Part shown: positions 1-7,214 of the stretch, piece after piece
Numbering within the stretch: position 1 is the stretch's first letter
How the letters are laid out: each line of letters begins with the position of its first letter
NCBI GenBank assembly: GCA_945902255.1
Contig: CAMDMO010000011.1
Span: forward strand, 1-20,825
Origin: Rickettsia typhi
GTDB taxonomy: Bacteria; Pseudomonadota; Alphaproteobacteria; Rickettsiales; UBA1997
Direction of reading: 5' to 3'
Length of the DNA: 20,825 nucleotides
Notes under the pieces: model-generated
Databases searched by the model: none
What the model saw: only the letters and a program-made list of their open reading frames with translations
What the model was told of the DNA's origin: nothing
Position numbers and translations under genes: made by a program

Positions 1-133
1 GGGTGACAACTTGAAGAAGGGTGGTGACAACTTGAAGAAAAGATGGCGACAACTTGAAAACGGAGTAATACCTGAAGAAGGAGTAATACCTGAAGAAGGA
101 GTAATACCTGAAGAAGGAGTGATACTTGAAAAC
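1..133 (+). repeat. Degenerate 18-bp tandem repeat array
   Basis: About seven head-to-tail units. Three units (62-79, 80-97, 98-115) are identical and read GGAGTAATACCTGAAGAA; the unit at 116-133 is a variant. The upstream units (1-18, about 19-41, 42-61) are related but carry GGGTGACAACTTGAAGAA-like text and small length changes. There are no unique spacers, so this is not a CRISPR array. The GGGTGACAACT start of the first unit also occurs in the palindrome at 16009-16040, so the upstream units may descend from that element (inference). The array is cut by the window edge. Confidence 0.85.
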
Positions 134-148
134 AGGGTGACACTTTAA
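2..148 (+). CDS. Possible 3' end of a short-repeat protein ORF (partial)
   Basis: Frame 2 is open from the window edge to a TAA at 146-148 and runs straight through the tandem array. Because the repeat unit is 18 nt, the translation repeats every six residues: GDNLKK-like units first, then three copies of GVIPEE, then GVILEN and a short tail. The repeat period being a multiple of three and the absence of stops in this frame fit a coding repeat, but a 147-nt open stretch in a repeat can arise by chance and no start codon is visible. No family is recognised. It may equally be non-coding repeat DNA. Confidence 0.25.
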   Translation, partial: GDNLKKGGDNLKKRWRQLENGVIPEEGVIPEEGVIPEEGVILENRVTL

Positions 149-173
149 AGGCGCGGTGATGCTGACAACTCAA

Positions 174-197
174 TTAAAACGAACCAAATTGGTGAGC
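174..197 (-). repeat. Copy of an intergenic motif also found at 8374-8398
   Basis: The reverse complement of this stretch contains CAATTTGGTTCG flanked by GCTCA on the left and TTTTA on the right. It matches 8374-8398 at about 21 of 24 positions. It lies in the 72-nt gap between the partial repeat ORF and the 3' end of rmuC. The same gap has imperfect inverted arms, TAAAGGCGCGG at 146-156 and CCGCGCTTTA at 211-220, which might act as a weak two-way terminator. Confidence 0.55.
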
Positions 198-220
198 CTT
201 TACAATCCTTCCGCGCTTTA

Positions 221-1531
221 CTAACTCTCGTCTTCATTAACTTCATATTCTTCCAACAACTTAATTTCTGCAGATTTTTTTCCTTCAATTCCTAATTCTT
301 CAATATTTTTTATCGAGGAATAAATTCCACGATTTAAATTTTTTGTTAATTTACTATAAGCCACAGAAGCTTTATTTAGAGATCTTCCAAGCTCTTTTGA
401 TTCCCTAAAAACTAGCGCTACGTTATCAAGTAATTTTCTTACAGCGATCTTCAAATCTTCAATATTTTTTTCTTGTTTAACGCGATCAATTACAATTCTT
501 GCTTGAGATAATAAATTTATTAAACCAATTGGCGTAGCAATAACAACGCCGCTTTCAAAAGCTTTTTGTTCAAATTCATGATCAATATTTCGCAAAATAT
601 CTAACATTTTTTCAGTTTGCAAAAACATGATGATGATGATTTTGTAATCAGTAGAATTTTTATTGAGCAACTCTTCAAATAAAAATTTGCTGTAATCCTT
701 GCGCTTCAAGCTTTCAAGATGTCTTTTAAACGCATCTTTTATTTTGCTAAGAAGAATTTTTTCTTGCTCTATATCACCATTTTGGCGAGCAATTTCTAGA
801 TCAAAAAAATGCGGCGAAGATTTACTATCAATCACTGCAATTTGGTCGTTAGAAAAAAATAAAATCGCGTCAGGCCTTTTGGCTTCATGTTCTGCAGAAT
901 TTGTAAAACCAGAAAAATGTGACTGTAAAATATAATCACCAACCGAATCTAACTCTTGTTTTTCTTTTAATCCTGAATTTTTTAAGATATTTTCTAAGGT
1001 AATTTCCGAAGTTCTTCCAGCAGCTCCTGGATTGAGTAAAGCTTGTTTAGTGAGATTTATAATATCAGAAGATTTTTTAACTTCATCGCCGAGAGAAACT
1101 ACTTTTGAAGTTATATTTTCAAAATTTTTAAATAAATCTTCGGTAATTTTTTTGATATTTTCTTGCTGATGAATGCTGATTTTATTTTGCTGCTCATTAT
1201 TCTTTTTAATCAACTCTTCTGAAAGTTGAAAAAGCATAGTTTCTTTATCTTTACTCCATTCTTGTTTTTGCCTTTCTAGCTGCTGTTTTTCTTGCTTTAG
1301 CAAACTATTTTGTTTTTCAAATTCTAGAATTTTTTCTTGTAAAAATTCTATTTTTTCAGCTGATTTATCTTCTAGTTTTTCTTTCTGTTCGCGTAAGAAA
1401 TTAATCTCATTTTGGGCATGTTCAAACTTTCCCCTAAATTGCGAAGATTCTTGTTTTGTTTTTGATATAAAATAAAAGCAAACGCTGCTTGAAAGCGCCG
1501 CCATTATTAAAAAAACTAATGCTATTACCAT
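221..1531 (-). CDS. rmuC: RmuC family DNA recombination-associated protein
   Basis: RmuC proteins are membrane-anchored, predicted nuclease-fold proteins linked to limiting recombination at inverted repeats. Here the N-terminus is a hydrophobic segment of about 20 residues, followed by roughly 120 residues of Glu/Lys/Gln-rich coiled coil and then the RmuC domain, with RPDAILFF, the conserved VIDSK and the late ATPIGLINLL segment. I chose the ATG at 1531 (436 aa), which puts the start directly before the membrane helix. A TTG at 1582 in the same frame would add 17 residues (453 aa) and leave only 16 nt to the divergent lon start. Neither start has a clear ribosome binding site. The 3' end faces the repeat array. 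Family assignment is secure; the start is not. Confidence 0.88.
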   Translation of the reverse strand: MVIALVFLIMAALSSSVCFYFISKTKQESSQFRGKFEHAQNEINFLREQKEKLEDKSAEKIEFLQEKILEFEKQNSLLKQEKQQLERQKQEWSKDKETMLFQLSEELIKKNNEQQNKISIHQQENIKKITEDLFKNFENITSKVVSLGDEVKKSSDIINLTKQALLNPGAAGRTSEITLENILKNSGLKEKQELDSVGDYILQSHFSGFTNSAEHEAKRPDAILFFSNDQIAVIDSKSSPHFFDLEIARQNGDIEQEKILLSKIKDAFKRHLESLKRKDYSKFLFEELLNKNSTDYKIIIIMFLQTEKMLDILRNIDHEFEQKAFESGVVIATPIGLINLLSQARIVIDRVKQEKNIEDLKIAVRKLLDNVALVFRESKELGRSLNKASVAYSKLTKNLNRGIYSSIKNIEELGIEGKKSAEIKLLEEYEVNEDES

Positions 1532-1598
1532 TGTAATTTGTAAAAAAGTTAATATGTTGAAATCATAGTTACTAATTACCAAATTTCACTCATAAATT

Positions 1599-3953
1599 AT
1601 GATCGAACAACAACTTCCGCCACAAGTTTTTCATGCTTTGCCTTTGCGCGATGTGGTAATTTTTCCCCACATGACCACCACCATTTTAGTTGGCAGAGAA
1701 AAATCTATTAATAGTGTTGAGGAAGCAAGAAAGCTGAATCTGCCTATTTTCGCCGTCACTCAAACTAATCCAGATCACGATGAATTTGATCAAAAAAACA
1801 TATATTCAACTGGAGTATTATGCAATATTATTGAATCAATTCGCACACCAGATGGCACTCTAAAAGTAATTTTACAGGGTTTACTTAGAGCAAAAATAAA
1901 AACCATTGTGCCAAATGATAGATTTTTTACCTGCGAGATCGACATCGCCCTTGAAACAAAGGCTGCGCTTGATAATAAAGAAATGCTGGGATTGGTAAAA
2001 TCTTGTATCGAAAGTTTTGGAAAATATGCCGAATATAATAAAAAAATCACTCCCGAAATTTTAAACTCTCTTACAAAAGTTCGCTCTTCTTATGAGGTTG
2101 CTTATCTAATTTCAACTTACATTGGCGGCACCATAGCCAGCAAACAAGATATTTTGGAAGAAGAAGATTTAATTACAAAACTTTACAAAGTTTTAACAAC
2201 TCTAAAAGTTGAAATTGAAATTGGTCAAGCGGAAGAAAGAATTAACAAATCAATTCATGAAAAATTTACTAAAAGTCAAAAAGAAGTTTATTTAAATGAG
2301 CAATTAAAGAACATCAAAAAAGAGCTTGGGCAAGATGAAGAAACCGAAACCAGAGAAGTTAAAGAAAAATTAGCGAAATTAAAATTACCAAAAGAAGTTA
2401 GAAAAAAATGCGATGTTGAATTGCGTAAATTAGAAAAAATGAATCCCTATTCATCTGAATCGGGAGTAGTGCGCAACTATCTTGAATGGATTTGTTCCCT
2501 GCCTTGGGAAGTTAAAAATAAAACTATTCACAATTTAGAAAAAGCTAAAAAAATTCTTGATAAACATCATTATGGGCTTGAAAAAGTTAAAGAACGCATC
2601 ATTGAATTTATTGCGGTGCAAATCAAAACCAAGGATTCGAAGGGTCCAATTTTATGCTTAGTTGGAGCACCCGGAGTTGGTAAAACTTCGCTTGCCAAAT
2701 CAATTGCTGACGCCTTGGGTCGCAAATATGTTAAAGTTTCACTTGGCGGAGTTCGTGACGAATCTGAAATTAGAGGACATCGTCGCACTTACATTGGCGC
2801 CATGCCTGGTCGCATCATTCAATCAATGCGCAAGGCTGAAAGTTTAAATCCTTTAATTCTATTAGATGAAATTGATAAAATGTCTTCTGACTTTAGAGGA
2901 GATCCCGCTTCAGCGTTGCTTGAAGTTTTAGATCCAGAACAAAATTCTGCTTTTTCTGATCATTATCTTGAAATTGATTATGATTTATCAAAAGTAATGT
3001 TTGTTACAACCGCTAACAGCCTTACAACCATACCGATTCCACTTAGAGATCGTATGGAAATTATCAAACTTTCTGGCTATACTGAAAATGAAAAATTACA
3101 TATCGTAAAACAGCATTTATTAGATAAACAGCGTCACGAAAATGGTTTAAGCAAAGAAGAATTTAAAATAAATGATGAAGCAATTTTAACCTTGATTCGC
3201 TCTTACACTTTTGAAGCTGGAGTTAGAAATTTAAACCGCGAAATCGCTAATTTAGCGCGCAAAGCAGCAAAAGAAATTGTAACCAAAAAGTTAAAATCAT
3301 TACATATTACTGATAAAAATTTATCAAAATATGCCGGAGTTCCAAAAAAACATTTTGGCATTGCTAAAGAAAAAGACTCAATTGGAATCGCTACAGGACT
3401 TGCCTACACTGAATATGGTGGAGATTTATTAGATATTGAAGCTTTAAAATTCGAAGGAAGTGGCAAAATTCAAACTACCGGAAAATTGGGTGATGTTATG
3501 AAAGAATCGGCTCATGCAGCTTTGAGCTATGCTAGATCTATCGCCAAAAACCTTAAAATTGATGCTAAAAAATTTAATAAATATGATTTTCATATTCACG
3601 TTCCTGAAGGCGCAACTCCAAAAGACGGCCCTTCGGCAGGCGTTGCAATTTGCGTTTCACTAGTATCGGTTTTAACCAATAAACCAATTAAAAAAGATAT
3701 CGCAATGACGGGTGAAATTACCTTAAGTGGCAAAGTGCTTGAAATTGGCGGCTTGAAAGAGAAATTATTAGCAGCACTTCGTGGCGGAATTAAAACTGTA
3801 TTAATTCCAAAGGATAATAAAAAAGATTTAGAAGATATGCCAAAAGAGATTTTGGATAATATTAAGGTTAAGGCAATTAGCCATGTTGAGGAGGCAATTG
3901 CAGAGTGTTTAGTGGGACTTGGGAGTAAGAAAAAAAATAATGCCAAAAACTAA
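1599..3953 (+). CDS. lon: ATP-dependent protease Lon
   Basis: Cytosolic AAA+ serine protease that degrades misfolded and short-lived regulatory proteins, including many antitoxins. At 784 aa it has the same length as E. coli Lon, and key residues fall at the same numbers: Walker A GAPGVGKT at 356-363, Walker B with D423/E424, and the Ser679-Lys722 catalytic dyad in DGPSAG and GLKEK. The N-terminal LON substrate-binding domain covers about 10-200, a coiled-coil linker follows, then the AAA+ module (about 330-580) and protease domain (about 590-775). The start ATG at 1599 is followed by a normal family N-terminus. It is the first gene of a forward run continuing to yidC, and its last 14 nt overlap the next gene. 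No convincing heat-shock promoter was seen in the short gap to rmuC. Confidence 0.98.
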   Translation: MIEQQLPPQVFHALPLRDVVIFPHMTTTILVGREKSINSVEEARKLNLPIFAVTQTNPDHDEFDQKNIYSTGVLCNIIESIRTPDGTLKVILQGLLRAKIKTIVPNDRFFTCEIDIALETKAALDNKEMLGLVKSCIESFGKYAEYNKKITPEILNSLTKVRSSYEVAYLISTYIGGTIASKQDILEEEDLITKLYKVLTTLKVEIEIGQAEERINKSIHEKFTKSQKEVYLNEQLKNIKKELGQDEETETREVKEKLAKLKLPKEVRKKCDVELRKLEKMNPYSSESGVVRNYLEWICSLPWEVKNKTIHNLEKAKKILDKHHYGLEKVKERIIEFIAVQIKTKDSKGPILCLVGAPGVGKTSLAKSIADALGRKYVKVSLGGVRDESEIRGHRRTYIGAMPGRIIQSMRKAESLNPLILLDEIDKMSSDFRGDPASALLEVLDPEQNSAFSDHYLEIDYDLSKVMFVTTANSLTTIPIPLRDRMEIIKLSGYTENEKLHIVKQHLLDKQRHENGLSKEEFKINDEAILTLIRSYTFEAGVRNLNREIANLARKAAKEIVTKKLKSLHITDKNLSKYAGVPKKHFGIAKEKDSIGIATGLAYTEYGGDLLDIEALKFEGSGKIQTTGKLGDVMKESAHAALSYARSIAKNLKIDAKKFNKYDFHIHVPEGATPKDGPSAGVAICVSLVSVLTNKPIKKDIAMTGEITLSGKVLEIGGLKEKLLAALRGGIKTVLIPKDNKKDLEDMPKEILDNIKVKAISHVEEAIAECLVGLGSKKKNNAKN

Positions 3954-4551
3954 ACAAATCTACATAATAGCTGGCGCTAATGGAGCAGGAAAAACCACTA
4001 TGGCAAAATATCTATTAACTAAGTTTTTAGATATTAATGAATTTGTTAACGCCGATGAAATTGCGCGCGGGCTTTCTCCATTCAATCCACGCTCTGTTGA
4101 TTTAACAGCTTCAAAACTAATGCTTACTCGCATTGATTCTTTGGTTGAACAAGGTAAAAATTTTGCCTTTGAAACCACATTATCCGGCAAAAACTACATA
4201 AAATTAATTAAAAAATTTCACAAACATAAATATCAGGTAAATTTGATTTTTCTTTATCTAGATAATACTCAAGAAGCAAAAAGACGAGTAGCCTATAGAG
4301 TTGAATCGGGAGGACATTTTATTTCCGACGACGATATTGAAAGACGCTATTATCGAGGAATTCAAAACTTAATTGATGAATATTTAGATATCGTAGATTA
4401 TGCTATAGTCATTGACGCCACAAATACTGAACGAAATATAATCGCCAAAAAATCTAAAAAAATTAAAATTTTGTCAAAAGATCAATGGGACAAAATACAA
4501 TTAATTAAAGATCATAGATATGAAAGCAAGCTCAGTACTAGAAAAAATTGA
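3940..4551 (+). CDS. COG4185-type P-loop ATPase/kinase, zeta-toxin-like
   Basis: A 203-aa P-loop protein of the family often annotated zeta toxin family or predicted ABC-type ATPase (COG4185). Visible motifs: Walker A GANGAGKT at 12-19 with Lys18; NADEIARG with Asp39; FAFETTLSG with Glu78; and the Arg/His segment RVESGGHFISDDDIERRY at 120-137. In zeta/PezT toxins the equivalent Asp, Glu and Arg residues act in phosphorylating UDP-sugar precursors of the cell wall; whether this branch does so is unknown. The ATG at 3940 is preferred over an upstream in-frame TTG (3919) because it starts directly before the P-loop strand. It overlaps lon by 14 nt and the next gene by 32 nt, so translational coupling is likely. 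The fold is certain from the motifs; toxin activity is inference. Confidence 0.85.
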   Translation: MPKTKQIYIIAGANGAGKTTMAKYLLTKFLDINEFVNADEIARGLSPFNPRSVDLTASKLMLTRIDSLVEQGKNFAFETTLSGKNYIKLIKKFHKHKYQVNLIFLYLDNTQEAKRRVAYRVESGGHFISDDDIERRYYRGIQNLIDEYLDIVDYAIVIDATNTERNIIAKKSKKIKILSKDQWDKIQLIKDHRYESKLSTRKN

Positions 4552-4903
4552 AGCCGGAATTAAAGAAAGTAACTCAGAGGTTGTGCAAGAATTAATTGCG
4601 AATTTTGAGAAATACGGCCTTAGCCCCGTGCTTTCTATAGAAGGAAAATTAAAAAATAACTTCAAATTAATTCAAGAAAGTGAATTAAAAAACTTTACAA
4701 AAGAAGTAAAAAAATTTGGATTTCAAAAATCTGACTTTTGTTTATTTGGAAAAGACAAAGACAATACTCTTTCAAAACTTTCTAGCGGCATAATTGTAAT
4801 TCACAAAAAATCCGGCAAAATCAAAGAATATAAAACCAACAGCAGTTCTACTTGGACCGCCAATTTCCATCAAGATTTAAAAAATAAATTTTTTATCAAT
4901 TAG
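4520..4903 (+). CDS. Unknown 127-aa protein coupled to the zeta-like gene
   Basis: No family recognised. The protein is small, Lys-rich and soluble, with no signal peptide or membrane segment. Residues 1-30 look helical (MKASSVLEKIEAGIKESNSE onward); the C-terminal half contains a likely beta pattern (GIIVIHKKSGKIKEYKTN) and ends in Trp/Phe-containing text, STWTANFHQDLKNKFF. The ATG lies inside the end of the zeta-like gene (32-nt overlap), and only 4 nt separate its stop from the yidC start. Such tight coupling suggests the two small proteins work together, so it could be an antitoxin or accessory subunit. Classical epsilon/zeta pairs have the antitoxin first, and this protein does not resemble epsilon or PezA. 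An independent function is equally open. Confidence 0.8.
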   Translation: MKASSVLEKIEAGIKESNSEVVQELIANFEKYGLSPVLSIEGKLKNNFKLIQESELKNFTKEVKKFGFQKSDFCLFGKDKDNTLSKLSSGIIVIHKKSGKIKEYKTNSSSTWTANFHQDLKNKFFIN

Positions 4904-4907
4904 TCTC

Positions 4908-6647
4908 ATGCAAAATAATAAAAATATTTTACTCGCCACTTTTCTTTCTGCTATAATTTTAGTTAGCTGGACTTGGCTTTATGAAAAACCAAAGCTTGAG
5001 CAACAGCAAGCAATTACTAAGCAAAAACAAGTTGAAATAGCAGCAAATCCACAAATAAAAGCTAATAATGGAATTAATTCAAATTTAGATATTAAAGCAA
5101 ATAAAGCGGAAGCAATTTTAGCCTTAAAAAATCGTGAAGATATTTTAGCAAATAGCTCTTCTGAGCGTTTAAAAGTTGAAAGCGAAAGCCTTCATGGCTC
5201 TATTTCGCTAAAAGGAGCGCGCTTTGATGATCTTACTTTAGCTAAATATTTTACCACCGAAAAACATGATCAAGAAGTAACTTTATTTGCGCCAGCTGAA
5301 AGCAAAGAAAGATATTTTGCTGACTTTGGTTGGATTAGCTCAGATGCCAGTTTAGAACTTCCAAAACCAGACAGTATCTGGAAAAGTAATGCAGCAAAAT
5401 TAACTCCTGAGCATCCAGTAACTTTATCATGGAAAAATAAACAAAATGTTGAGTTTTTTATCAAAATTGCGCTTGATAAAAATTATATGTTTGATGTGAC
5501 GCAATCAGTTAAAAACAACTCTGGTAAAGAAATTTCAGTCGCTTCTTACGGCAGAATAAATCGCATTTTAAACTCAGCAAACAAGCCAATTTACATTTTA
5601 CACGAAGGCGCAATTGGTGTGTTTTCAGATATTTTACACGAATCAACCTACAAAGATTTAGTAGAAGCAAAAGAATTAGATTTTGATAATCAAGCTAATG
5701 GATGGCTTGGAATCACTGATAAATACTGGCTAAGCTCAATTATTCCAGATCAAAATGTTAGCTATAAAGCAAAACTTAGCCATAATCTTAGTAATCATAA
5801 TAGCATTTTTAGCAGCGAATTTATTGGTCAAGAATTTAGAGTTGGTAAAAATGAAGAGTTAAATTTTAATCATCATCTTTTTGCTGGAGCCAAGAAGGTA
5901 AGGCTTCTAGACCAATATGCGAAAGATTATAACATTAAACTTTTTGATCGCGCAATTGACTTTGGTTGGTTTTATTTTCTTACCAAGCCATTCTTTTTTA
6001 TCATCGAATTTTTATATAAATTATTAGGAAATTTTGGTTTAGCAATTTTGGCGATGACCGTAATCATCAAGCTAGCATTGTTTCCAATGGCAAATAAATC
6101 TTACGGCGCAATTGCTAAAGTAAAAAAGTTGCAGCCTAAAATGGAAGAAATTCGCGCTAAATTTAAGGATGATAAAATTGCGATGAATCGCGAAATTATG
6201 GAAATGTATAAAAGAGAAAAAGTAAATCCAGCCGCTGGTTGTCTGCCAATTCTTATTCAGATTCCAATTTTTTTCTCACTTTACAAAGTGCTTTATGTTA
6301 CGCTAGATATGCGCCAAGCGTCTTTCTATGGATGGATTCATGATCTTTCAGCGCCAGATCCAACTTCGCTTTTCAATTTATTTGGTCTATTACCATTTGC
6401 GGTAAGCCCAACATTTACAATTGGAATTTGGCCAATTTTAATGGGAATTACGATGGCGCTGCAACAAAAGTTAAGCCCAACTAGCGCCGATCCAACTCAG
6501 GCAAAAATTTTAAAATTCATGCCTTATGTTTTAACTTTTGTTTTAGCAGCATTTCCTGCCGGACTAGTTATTTACTGGACTTGGAGCAATACATTATCAA
6601 TTTTACAACAATGGTTAATTACTAGAAAATTGAATAAGGAAAAATAG
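4908..6647 (+). CDS. yidC: Membrane protein insertase YidC
   Basis: Inner-membrane insertase of the YidC/Oxa1/Alb3 family, acting alone or with SecYEG. The 579-aa protein has the Gram-negative layout: an N-terminal membrane anchor (about 6-24, ending SWTWLYEKP), a Lys/Ala/Gln-rich linker, a large periplasmic beta domain (about 60-340), and the insertase core from DFGWFYFLTKP (351) to the end. The core has the membrane helix IIKLALFPMANKSYG with Lys388 at the place where, by my alignment, E. coli has the groove Arg366. It also has the cytoplasmic hairpin KLQPKMEEIRAKF, the VNPAAGCLPILIQIPIF segment, WIHDLSAPDP and a Lys-rich tail. It lies 4 nt after the unknown small gene, so it may be read through from lon. 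Its stop codon is inside a perfect hairpin. Confidence 0.98.
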   Translation: MQNNKNILLATFLSAIILVSWTWLYEKPKLEQQQAITKQKQVEIAANPQIKANNGINSNLDIKANKAEAILALKNREDILANSSSERLKVESESLHGSISLKGARFDDLTLAKYFTTEKHDQEVTLFAPAESKERYFADFGWISSDASLELPKPDSIWKSNAAKLTPEHPVTLSWKNKQNVEFFIKIALDKNYMFDVTQSVKNNSGKEISVASYGRINRILNSANKPIYILHEGAIGVFSDILHESTYKDLVEAKELDFDNQANGWLGITDKYWLSSIIPDQNVSYKAKLSHNLSNHNSIFSSEFIGQEFRVGKNEELNFNHHLFAGAKKVRLLDQYAKDYNIKLFDRAIDFGWFYFLTKPFFFIIEFLYKLLGNFGLAILAMTVIIKLALFPMANKSYGAIAKVKKLQPKMEEIRAKFKDDKIAMNREIMEMYKREKVNPAAGCLPILIQIPIFFSLYKVLYVTLDMRQASFYGWIHDLSAPDPTSLFNLFGLLPFAVSPTFTIGIWPILMGITMALQQKLSPTSADPTQAKILKFMPYVLTFVLAAFPAGLVIYWTWSNTLSILQQWLITRKLNKEK

Positions 6648-6666
6648 AAATATTTTTCCTTATTCA
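6631..6666 (+). terminator. Perfect 16-bp hairpin spanning the yidC stop codon
   Basis: TGAATAAGGAAAAATA at 6631-6646 is an exact reverse complement of 6651-6666, with loop GAAA (6647-6650), a GNRA-type tetraloop. The yidC stop codon TAG is at 6645-6647, so the 5' arm is the last codons of yidC. The 3' arm carries a run of five T, but no T-run follows the stem, so it may act as a terminator or as a 3'-end mRNA stabiliser. Confidence 0.7.
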
Positions 6667-6731
6667 TCCTTGATGCGCAAGCATCTCGTGAGTTTATCCT
6701 TTGGCGCCAGTTTTGTAACTAATAGTTCAAG

Positions 6732-6766
6732 AATCACACTTCGACAAGCTCAGTGTGACATCGAGG
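6732..6766 (+). repeat. Left arm of 35-bp inverted repeat (CTTCGACAAGCTCAG type)
   Basis: Matches the reverse complement of 6858-6892 at 34 of 35 positions. The core CACACTTCGACAAGCTCAGT also has its own small stem, CACACT with AGTGTG, so each arm can fold alone or with its partner 91 nt away. REP-like elements carrying CTTCGACAAGCTCAG are, as far as I recall, widespread in intergenic DNA of diverse bacteria. Confidence 0.85.
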
Positions 6767-6800
6767 ATTAGTTTAGTATATTGAGGATTAGCGTGGTATA
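6763..6800 (+). repeat. Imperfect 18-bp direct duplication
   Basis: GAGGATTAGTTTAGTATA at 6763-6780 is followed by GAGGATTAGCGTGGTATA at 6783-6800 (15 of 18 identical, period 20). It lies between the two inverted arms and is probably a local slippage duplication. Confidence 0.6.
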
Positions 6801-6857
6801 AAGCATTACTTCTAAAGATCTTGAGTCACACAAAAACACCAATTCGCCGATAAAAAA

Positions 6858-6892
6858 CCTCGATGTCACACTGAGCTTGTCGAAGTGTAATT
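6858..6892 (-). repeat. Right arm of 35-bp inverted repeat
   Basis: Inverted partner of 6732-6766, differing at one position (6889). It starts directly after the CACCAATTCGCCGATAAAA motif and ends about 60 nt before the tRNA-Ser gene. Confidence 0.85.
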
Positions 6893-6949
6893 ATTAGCTT
6901 CGGTATTAAAAAACCAAAGATAACCTCAAACTCAAGCACAAATTACAAA

Positions 6950-7039
6950 GGAAGGATGGCCGAGTGGCTTAAGGCGCACGCTTGGAAAGCGTGTTATGGG
7001 TAAAACCATACGAGGGTTCGAATCCCTCTTCTTCCGCCA
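6950..7039 (+). tRNA. tRNA-Ser (anticodon GGA)
   Basis: A full class II tRNA of 90 nt. The acceptor arm pairs GGAAGGA with TTCTTCC (one G-U pair), with discriminator G and an encoded CCA at 7037-7039. The D-arm has TGGCCGAGTGG, the anticodon stem is CACGC/GCGTG around loop TTGGAAA with GGA at 6984-6986, and a long variable arm forms TATGG-loop-CCATA. The T-arm is GAGGG-TTCGAAT-CCCTC. It reads UCC and UCU. The long variable arm and anticodon make Ser certain. It follows repeats and precedes a 175-nt gap; no adjacent integrase was found. Confidence 0.97.
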
Positions 7040-7109
7040 ATTTGTTTAATTTTGAGATTTTTAGTAAATAAATATTGAGATAGTAATTCATTAAACTAAT
7101 TCCTGACTG

Positions 7110-7179
7110 CATCAATTTATCGATAAAAATCTATAAATACCTATGTAAAGCAACCTGTAGATTTATAAAAAAATTGATG
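7110..7179 (+). promoter_or_regulatory. Long interrupted inverted repeat in the leader of the 7215 gene
   Basis: CATCAATTT (7110-7118) pairs with AAATTGATG (7171-7179), and inside it AAATCTA (7127-7133) pairs with TAGATTT (7158-7164). The structure ends about 35 nt before the ATG at 7215. It could be a leader-RNA structure, a protein site or an eroded terminator. A TATGAT at 7182-7187 resembles a -10 box but has no good -35 partner. Nothing else was seen in 7040-7214. Confidence 0.35.
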
Positions 7180-7214
7180 TTTATGATATTAATTTTAACA
7201 ATTTAACGAATAAA

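Larger units (their letters stand above)
6648..6949. other. Non-coding, repeat-bearing gap before tRNA-Ser
   Basis: No credible ORF is present in this gap of about 300 nt. It holds the 3' arm of the yidC hairpin, a small GCAA-loop hairpin (GATGC at 6672-6676, GCATC at 6681-6685), and the text TTTATCCTTTGGC at 6693-6705, which recurs in inverted form near 8612-8626. It also holds a pair of long inverted repeats, an 18-bp direct duplication, and one copy of the CACCAATTCGCCGATAAAA motif (6837-6855) that marks the ends of other intergenic elements in this window. Confidence 0.7.

Noticed and set aside
1..133. Tandem repeats as a CRISPR array
   Set aside because: Units are directly adjacent with no unique spacers, and no cas gene is present.
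699..935. Opposite-strand open frame inside rmuC
   Set aside because: Shadow of rmuC coding; no family features and no independent start signal.
1790..2050. Opposite-strand frames inside lon (also 2570-2788 and 3596-3946)
   Set aside because: Antisense shadows of a conserved gene; the translations look like random hydrophobic text from reversed codons.
3919..3939. Upstream TTG start for the zeta-like gene
   Set aside because: Would add seven basic residues unlike the family and enlarge the lon overlap; the ATG at 3940 fits the P-loop start.
6950..7039. tRNA-Ser as an integration site for a mobile island
   Set aside because: No integrase and no repeat of the tRNA 3' end were found downstream in this window.
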